Below, in pieces: positions 58,604-64,000 of a stretch of 64,000 nucleotides of DNA. Origin of the DNA: Mercenaria mercenaria (taxonomy: Eukaryota; Mollusca; Bivalvia; Venerida; Veneridae); the NCBI RefSeq assembly GCF_021730395.1, contig NC_069364.1, positions 81,709,501-81,773,500 of the forward strand. Reading direction: 5' to 3'. The first letter of the stretch is position 1; each line of letters opens with the position of its first letter. A program made the translations under genes and the position numbers. The notes under the pieces are model-generated. The model made no database searches, was not told the DNA's origin, and worked only from the letters and a program-made list of their open reading frames with translations.

Positions 58604-59361
58604 AAGATACGTTAACATTCAAGCAGCTGGATACAAAAGATCAGCATTATAGCATAATTCAGAACACTGTTTCTTCATAGTCTGTGTTATTATGAAAAGA
58701 TATAAACTTGTACGATTAAATAGCAACGCATGGACGTTAAATTTTCACTAAAAACCGAATTGTTAGTAAGATACGTTAAAGTAAGATACGTTAATCAACG
58801 GTTAATGTATTTGTTGAGAATTTGTTTCATTTGCGGTAAAATCCAACATTTGGCTTCCATCACTGCTTATACTCGTAAAGGTTGTTATTACATCCGACAG
58901 AAGTATGTGCTGGCGTATGACCATCAAAGTTTTACAAGCGGGAGCATTTAAACTTCGGTATTTTATGGGAAGTGGGGAGGGGGGGGGATAAACAAGCAGA
59001 ACTTTACGAAGGTAAGTTATCATGTTAGAGTTATTCTTTATACATTTCATGGCAATATGTACCTCATATCTTATTCACAATAGCATTTTTAAAAGCAGGC
59101 ATCATGAGTCATTGTGAAGAAAATTTAAAGAAACAAGTTTAACGTATCTTGCTTAAAGTTAACGTATTTACACATGGTATCCAATATGTATTACATAATT
59201 TTCAGAATATTTAGCTTTGTTTATAAATAAATACATGCTATTAAATCTTTAAAGGATTAATTTCATACATTAAATTAAATGAATATAGTTTAAGTTGGTG
59301 TTAAAGAGGGAATCATTGCTGATATACCTTAACGTATCTTACAACTGTGTTAACGTATCTT
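58604..59361. repeat. Cluster of AAGATACGTTAA motifs in both orientations
   Basis: Forward copies lie at 58604-58615, 58768-58779 and 58783-58794. Inverted copies (TTAACGTATCTT) lie at 59139-59150, 59329-59340 and 59350-59361, with a variant TTAACGTATTTA at 59159. Each half has one single motif and one close pair. No protein is encoded between them. It may be the termini of a foldback element or a binding-site cluster. Confidence 0.7.
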
Positions 59362-60870
59362 ACTTTTATCAGAACTTCACAGAACTCACAGCCTTTGAAA
59401 TAATCTAAAAAGTTGAGATCGGTAGCATATGAAAAAAGGAATCTGAAGTAACAAATAAAGAAAACTGCCGATAAAGAGAAGCTATAGTCTTTCAAAAAAG
59501 AGCGACCGACTAGATACATGCCACGCTTACGAAGCATAATGTTCGAGAAAAGCATGACGGAGCACACCAAGACTCAAAATCAAGTTAAAGTTACACAAAG
59601 CTGGACTTAACAAAGAAAATATTAAGAAATAGCTTGATGAACACGGATACCACACTGGGAAAGGAAGGCAGGTGAAATGAACGATGTCCCAATTAATATA
59701 GGTAGTTGGAAGAAGAACAATAAACAGACTGATAATGCTTTAAATCAAAATATGTTCCTAAGCGAAATTCCAATGTTGAAGAGTTACGTTTTAGTAGTGG
59801 TCACAATCCTGTTTTTATAAATCCAGGTTCAATGTATCAAATTGAAAATTGAAAAGAGCAACACCAGTTCAGTACACACATTGTTTTTATTTTTAGTATA
59901 ATTTAGACAAAATATTAACCTTTTAAATTAATTTATAATGCCTAAATATAAAAAAAAAAACAAATAGCATTACTAGTATGCCCGAATACCTTTATTTGAA
60001 ACCTAATATGAAAAGAGAGGAAGAAAGACTTTAAGAGCGAAAATGGCCAGTCTGGTTACAACAGCTATACGTTACCTTGAGCGTCTATAGACCTGGCAAA
60101 GTGGACAGGGAAATCTCAGTATTTATATGGAAATTTTCCCGCCAAAATGCCAAATTACAATTCGCATTAAGTTTAACCGACTGTCAAAATATAAAAGGGG
60201 GTGTTAACAAAACACTGTAACTTATGCATACATTTTAGGAATTTTAACATTACCAAAGAATTACCCTTCTGAACCCAATGAACTACCCTTCTGTAAAATA
60301 AGACCCATTGTCGACACAGAGATTGTATAAAAAGCAAGAAACTAATGCTGATGTTACCAAATTAGACAAAATAGTGCCAGTTGACTGAATATTCTACTTT
60401 TTATTTGCAAAGATATTGGAGCAACCCCAAGGTCACCATATAACATACAATTAGAAGTACTTTGTTTGAGATTTAGTATAATTTTATAAAATTTTAGCGG
60501 TCTTATTTCGCTTATTTATACTACGTCGGGTATATAAATTCTCTTTGGGTTATTCTCTCCTGGCGCACGATAGACTGGTATTTCGATTTATTTTTGTATT
60601 CAAAATAAAGACATTTATATACTAATTTGAAGGACACAGTCAACAATATACATGTCCGTATTATTTTGCATGGCAACCAAGCAAGAGACAGGTGCTGGTT
60701 AGCCTTTCACTGATGTTTAATTGTTCTTTCTGGACGTAAAACAAAAAAAGTAAGATATCATTCTCTTAATGTGAAATCAAGGCGTTTAGACTGATATCGA
60801 TAGATACACAGGGCAAACTTATTTGTCTTTTTGAAGATGTTTTCAGGCTCAGCACTTTATTCTGAAGAGT
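59362..60870. other. No gene recognised
   Basis: AT-rich; one stretch near 60060-60200 is less biased but has no supported ORF. No clear repeat. Confidence 0.4.
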
Positions 60871-60873
60871 TAT

Positions 60874-61465
60874 ACTGAATATACCAATTACCGGGATATA
60901 CATATTACCGCGAATGTCCTGTTTTGACACTTAACAAGAAAATTGCTTTACAATTTTTCTCTCATTATTAATGCTCAATGTGCTCAGATTTTTAGCAAAA
61001 CTATTTTTGAAAATTGGAATGTCTTTCTTTTTATTTCACACTGATCTCAGAAATTAAGGAATTTAGCTAAGTGACTGGTCATTATGGTTAATCTTTGCAA
61101 TTTTTCTCCACAAATTTTCATTAAACTTGCTTATTTCTGCCATATCTTTTTCATATTTAGTTTGGCCCATTGTAAAATAGAAATGCTTTCTTTGTCTTAG
61201 ATCAATTTAACAACTTCTTTAGATTGAAAGTTGAAATTCACGGTAATAGGTATATGCCAGAAAATGCTAAAATTCTCCACCTCTGTTCTTTGAATGACAG
61301 TAGTGGAACTTTTTCCTGGGGTTTTGACGATTTTTTGCCAAAAGTCTTAAGCTAAAATATAAATTAATTAAACAGAATAAAAATTATCCTTTCAAACAAT
61401 CATTTTGTTATAAATAGAGTCCACTGAATTTAAGACTCACGGTAATTGGTATACCCAGTATATCA
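60874..61465. repeat. Possible foldback element, ~590 bp
   Basis: ATATACCAATTACCGGGATA and CATATTACCG (60877-60911) are inverted relative to CGGTAATAGGTATATG (61241) and CGGTAATTGGTATACCC (61440). The arms are short and imperfect, and the centre is AT-rich. No ORF. Confidence 0.45.
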
Positions 61466-61594
61466 TATGATATGGATGCGTTTGTCACTTGTCGGTATTT
61501 GTGGTTTAGAGAAGATTTAAAACTTATATATTTTTATTTTGCAGGACATAAACAGTGTTCAAGCTACTGCCACTCACAGTAGTCAAAATTGTAG

Positions 61595-61892
61595 TAAAAT
61601 ATCGTAGTCTTTGCCGAGGATCAAACCGAGGACACTCTAACCGCGTCGCTAAAAGATTAACCCAACAGCACGACTGAACTGCCTATCAGTTTCTAGTTCA
61701 AGGCGTCAACTAAACCTCCTATCAGTTTCTAGCCTGAGGCATCAACTGAACCTACTATCAGTTTATAGCCTCATCCAAATGCATGAATCCATCAAACATC
61801 CTCATCGCCATTGTAGTAAGATCAAACCTCGGACCTTGTGATCTGTAGGCGGACACTCTAACTGCGTCGCTAAAAATTAACCCAACAGCAAG
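61595..61892 (-). mobile_element. SINE-like tRNA heads flanking a 36-bp tandem repeat
   Basis: On the minus strand, TTAGCGACGCAGTTAGAGTG ... GGTCCGAGGTTTGATC (61892-61805) has A- and B-box-like parts. A second, shortened copy lies at 61670-61605. Between them are about three 36-bp units (61672, 61708, 61744) containing CCTATCAGTTTCTAG. About 42 bp, including TTAACCCAACAGCA, is duplicated 222 bp apart. Confidence 0.6.
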
Positions 61893-61929
61893 GCTGTTGG
61901 AAGTGGCCTTACATACCTACAACCACTAC

Positions 61930-63370
61930 AAAATAATTTGACAGTCAGATTGTTTTATATTTAAATAATCTTACCGTCAAAACTTCGAAGGACCAAAATG
62001 ATGGAGGATAAATCAGTCATGATTTCATGTAAATTTATTGGTTTTATCGCTTGCGCATAGGTCATGTAGACATGCTGTAAACGTTAATAGTGTATAGTAC
62101 ATACATTGGTTTAAATCAGCAGAAAATTCGTAATTTTGGAAATTATTTCATAATTTTTACATAAATCAATGAGGAATTGAATCCCCTTTTGATACATGTA
62201 AGTTTTATTTGAATTTATGGCCAATTCATAACATAATCGGCATTTAAACCTATAGCAAGTGTCGGCAACAATGCAAATTTCATTAGAAATTTCCTCCACT
62301 ATTTCGGTCTTTCAAGTGTTTGACGCAAGTGGAGATATTGCCCATAAGAAAAATAACTCAATATTTCCTAGGATCATTTCAAATTTGTTGGACTACCACC
62401 CTCAGGTACTGGTCAGTGTTGTTTTTTTTGGCAGTGACTAGGGGTCCTGTAACTTCCGTTTTTTTTTTCAAAAATCCCTTTTTCCGCATAAATGTACTGT
62501 TTATATCTTAGACAAATGAAAACAAAATCGACAACAAAAAAACTGTCATAGTATCATATAAAATGACAAGGTGATTGAATTACGTGAGCATAATATATGG
62601 GAAGTTACTGGGCAAACTTACAGAAAATGCTAAAATCAGAGTTTATACACTTTTAGCCTTGTCATGCATGATCTCACTTCTTAAACATTTAAAGGCTTTC
62701 CTAAATACAAGACTGACCCCATAAATTGCTTCAGAATTTACAACTTACAAGTCTCTATGGACAAAATGTTTCAGTAACTTATCCCCAGTGAATCCAGCTT
62801 GTCAAAGGAAGTGATTAAACCAGGACCACATCTGCTAACCAGAATATGTAACTGATTTTATGCGCAGGGTTCACAACTTCTGCTCCTCATGAGATACCAG
62901 AACTTTATTTTTTTGTCTGAGTATTTGAATTTATAATTCAATTTATTGTTTGGGTTTTGGGAGGATGTCACCACTACTGCCTATATTTCAAAAGTGTTGT
63001 ATCTCTATTCTGCTTGAAATTCCCTTGATTATAAGTTGATAGTAAATAAGCCAGGTGAATATGTACATGCAGATTTCATCATATGTGCAAAAAAATGCTG
63101 CACAGTCGACTACTTTTAATTATCTGAGCAACTGTGTCAAAATTCAGGGAGTTGATGCAGCAGTGCCAGTTTCTGACAGTGACTTTGAATTTTTTTCCAT
63201 AAAAGTTACAAAGAAAATCAACATTTAATATTTTTGTCATTGGTCAGATTTGTTTATATTTGTCAGAAATGATTCACAATGGTGTAATAAGTGTGAACAT
63301 AGTAACATAAATTATGAATGATCTTGTTTTTGTCTATTAAGTTATTCCCCATCCTTTTGGACTTGGCAAT
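61930..63370. other. No gene recognised
   Basis: AT-rich sequence with poly-T runs; short ORFs on both strands have no motif. It may be intron or 5' flank of the gene whose exon is at 63782. Confidence 0.4.
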
Positions 63371-63379
63371 TTGTATAAC

Positions 63380-63475
63380 CCAAATATTATAAGCGTAAAA
63401 AAATTGTTTCCGGTATCCCGACCTACCCTAAATTTTTTGCCCGACCCTAAATGTTTTTATGGCTTTGGAGAATTT
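63380..63475. repeat. Dispersed repeat, CCGACC(T/C)(A)CCCTAAA
   Basis: TTTCCGGTATCCCGACCTAC and TTGCCCGACCCTAAATG contain two CCGACC..CCCTAAA-like units. I recognise this as a common bivalve dispersed sequence but cannot name it. Confidence 0.45.
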
Positions 63476-63786
63476 TTTTTCAACTTTTTAACAAAAAGTT
63501 TCAAAACTGCACTTTTTATGCTTTAAACATGGTCAGATATGTTAGAAATCAGCTTACTGATGCTGTAAAGACATATTTATCACCTTAAGTTATTTGTATT
63601 GAATTTCATTTTTTGACTGTTACTGGCATGCACAGTCATGTACACATTGCCTGTAATCAAGAAGGTTTAAGATTTATCTCGGTAAAAATTGTCAGAACTG
63701 AAGAGAAAAGGGAGATAAAAATGTTTGTAAATATGTCTATTGATTGATATTTTTCATTTCATGCTTACTTTTACATTTCAGAAAAC

Positions 63787-63910
63787 ATGGCATCAGTGAT
63801 GCCTGGCCTTCTTCCTGATTCCTCAGGGGTCCAGTTTACAGCACGCCCTGCCCTCAGAACCAGGGACTGCTCCCGCAACACAAACAGGAATGGGCGTTCA
63901 TCCTCGATTG
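63787..63910 (+). CDS. Candidate first coding exon of an unidentified host gene
   Basis: A pyrimidine-rich acceptor (CTTTTACATTTCAG) ends at 63781, so the exon starts at 63782. ATG at 63787 opens 41 codons plus one base (phase 1) up to a GTATGC donor at 63911. The peptide starts MASVMPGLLPDSSGVQF and is rich in Arg, Ser and Asn towards its end (RDCSRNTNRNGRSSS). The GC content is clearly higher than the flanks, as expected of coding sequence. I do not recognise the protein. The rest of the gene would lie to the right of the window. A non-coding exon or a chance ORF is the alternative. Confidence 0.5.
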
Positions 63911-64000
63911 GTATGCACATTTACATGAAATTAAGAGTTAATTAGGTCCATGTTTCGGAGAAAAAAGTTCGAACATCACCAAATCATAGTGTTATATATG

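Noticed and set aside
1-64000. CRISPR arrays, operons, toxin or defence cassettes
   Set aside because: The sequence is eukaryotic in style; no regular spacer-repeat array or clustered bacterial-type genes were found on either strand.

Overview
This window reads as AT-rich nuclear DNA of a metazoan, most likely a bivalve mollusc. The evidence is: short exons with GT/AG introns; tRNA-derived SINEs ending in a 'gttaaaccc' type tail; minisatellite-bearing dispersed elements ending in GACG runs; and many LINE and MITE fragments of kinds I associate with clam and oyster genomes. The phylum call is an inference from repeat style. No ribosomal or mitochondrial marker is present to confirm it.

The only convincing complete protein-coding genes are two plus-strand paralogues of an SLC16-like (monocarboxylate-transporter family) major facilitator. 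Copy 1 (20842-27894) and copy 2 (46525-52570) each have six coding exons of identical length (172, 144, 273, 363, 126 and 239 bp). All five introns are phase 1, and both copies encode an uninterrupted 438-residue protein. A hand alignment gives about 46 amino-acid differences (about 89% identity). The copies are separated by about 18.6 kb of repeats. A SINE in intron 1 is shared by both copies. A TTAA-flanked element in intron 2 of copy 1 and a SINE in intron 5 of copy 2 are each private, so the mobile elements order the duplication in time. A 41-codon exon with good splice sites at 63782-63910 looks like the first coding exon of another host gene running off the right edge. A single-exon cysteine-rich (CXC/tesmin-like) ORF lies at 33683-34063 beside a foldback repeat.

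The rest is layered mobile-element debris. Region by region: 1-4.6 kb holds two LINE fragments, each split by a foldback-type insertion. 5-11 kb holds hairpins, a 410-bp element with a 10-bp target duplication, and a minus-strand LINE reverse transcriptase split by a 1.5-kb TTAA-flanked element. 11-20 kb holds a SINE, small MITEs, and another LINE split by a 778-bp TTAA-flanked element. 20-28 kb is transporter copy 1. 28-42 kb holds dispersed minisatellite elements, a foldback family present twice, a LINE tail and a rearranged mariner transposase. 44-46.2 kb holds a two-unit tandem repeat with promoter-like motifs and a striking alternating-strand 21-bp array just upstream of copy 2. 46.5-52.6 kb is transporter copy 2. 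53-64 kb holds SINEs, LINE tails, inverted motif clusters and the terminal candidate exon.

The two transporters may act in parallel at a membrane on a small organic substrate. Both lack the N-terminal GGWGW-type motif and the TM1 lysine of the classical proton-coupled lactate carriers, so the substrate is open. I see no CRISPR, operon or other prokaryote-type system. The most notable signals are the paralogue pair with its mobile-element timestamps and several unusual inverted or alternating repeat structures.
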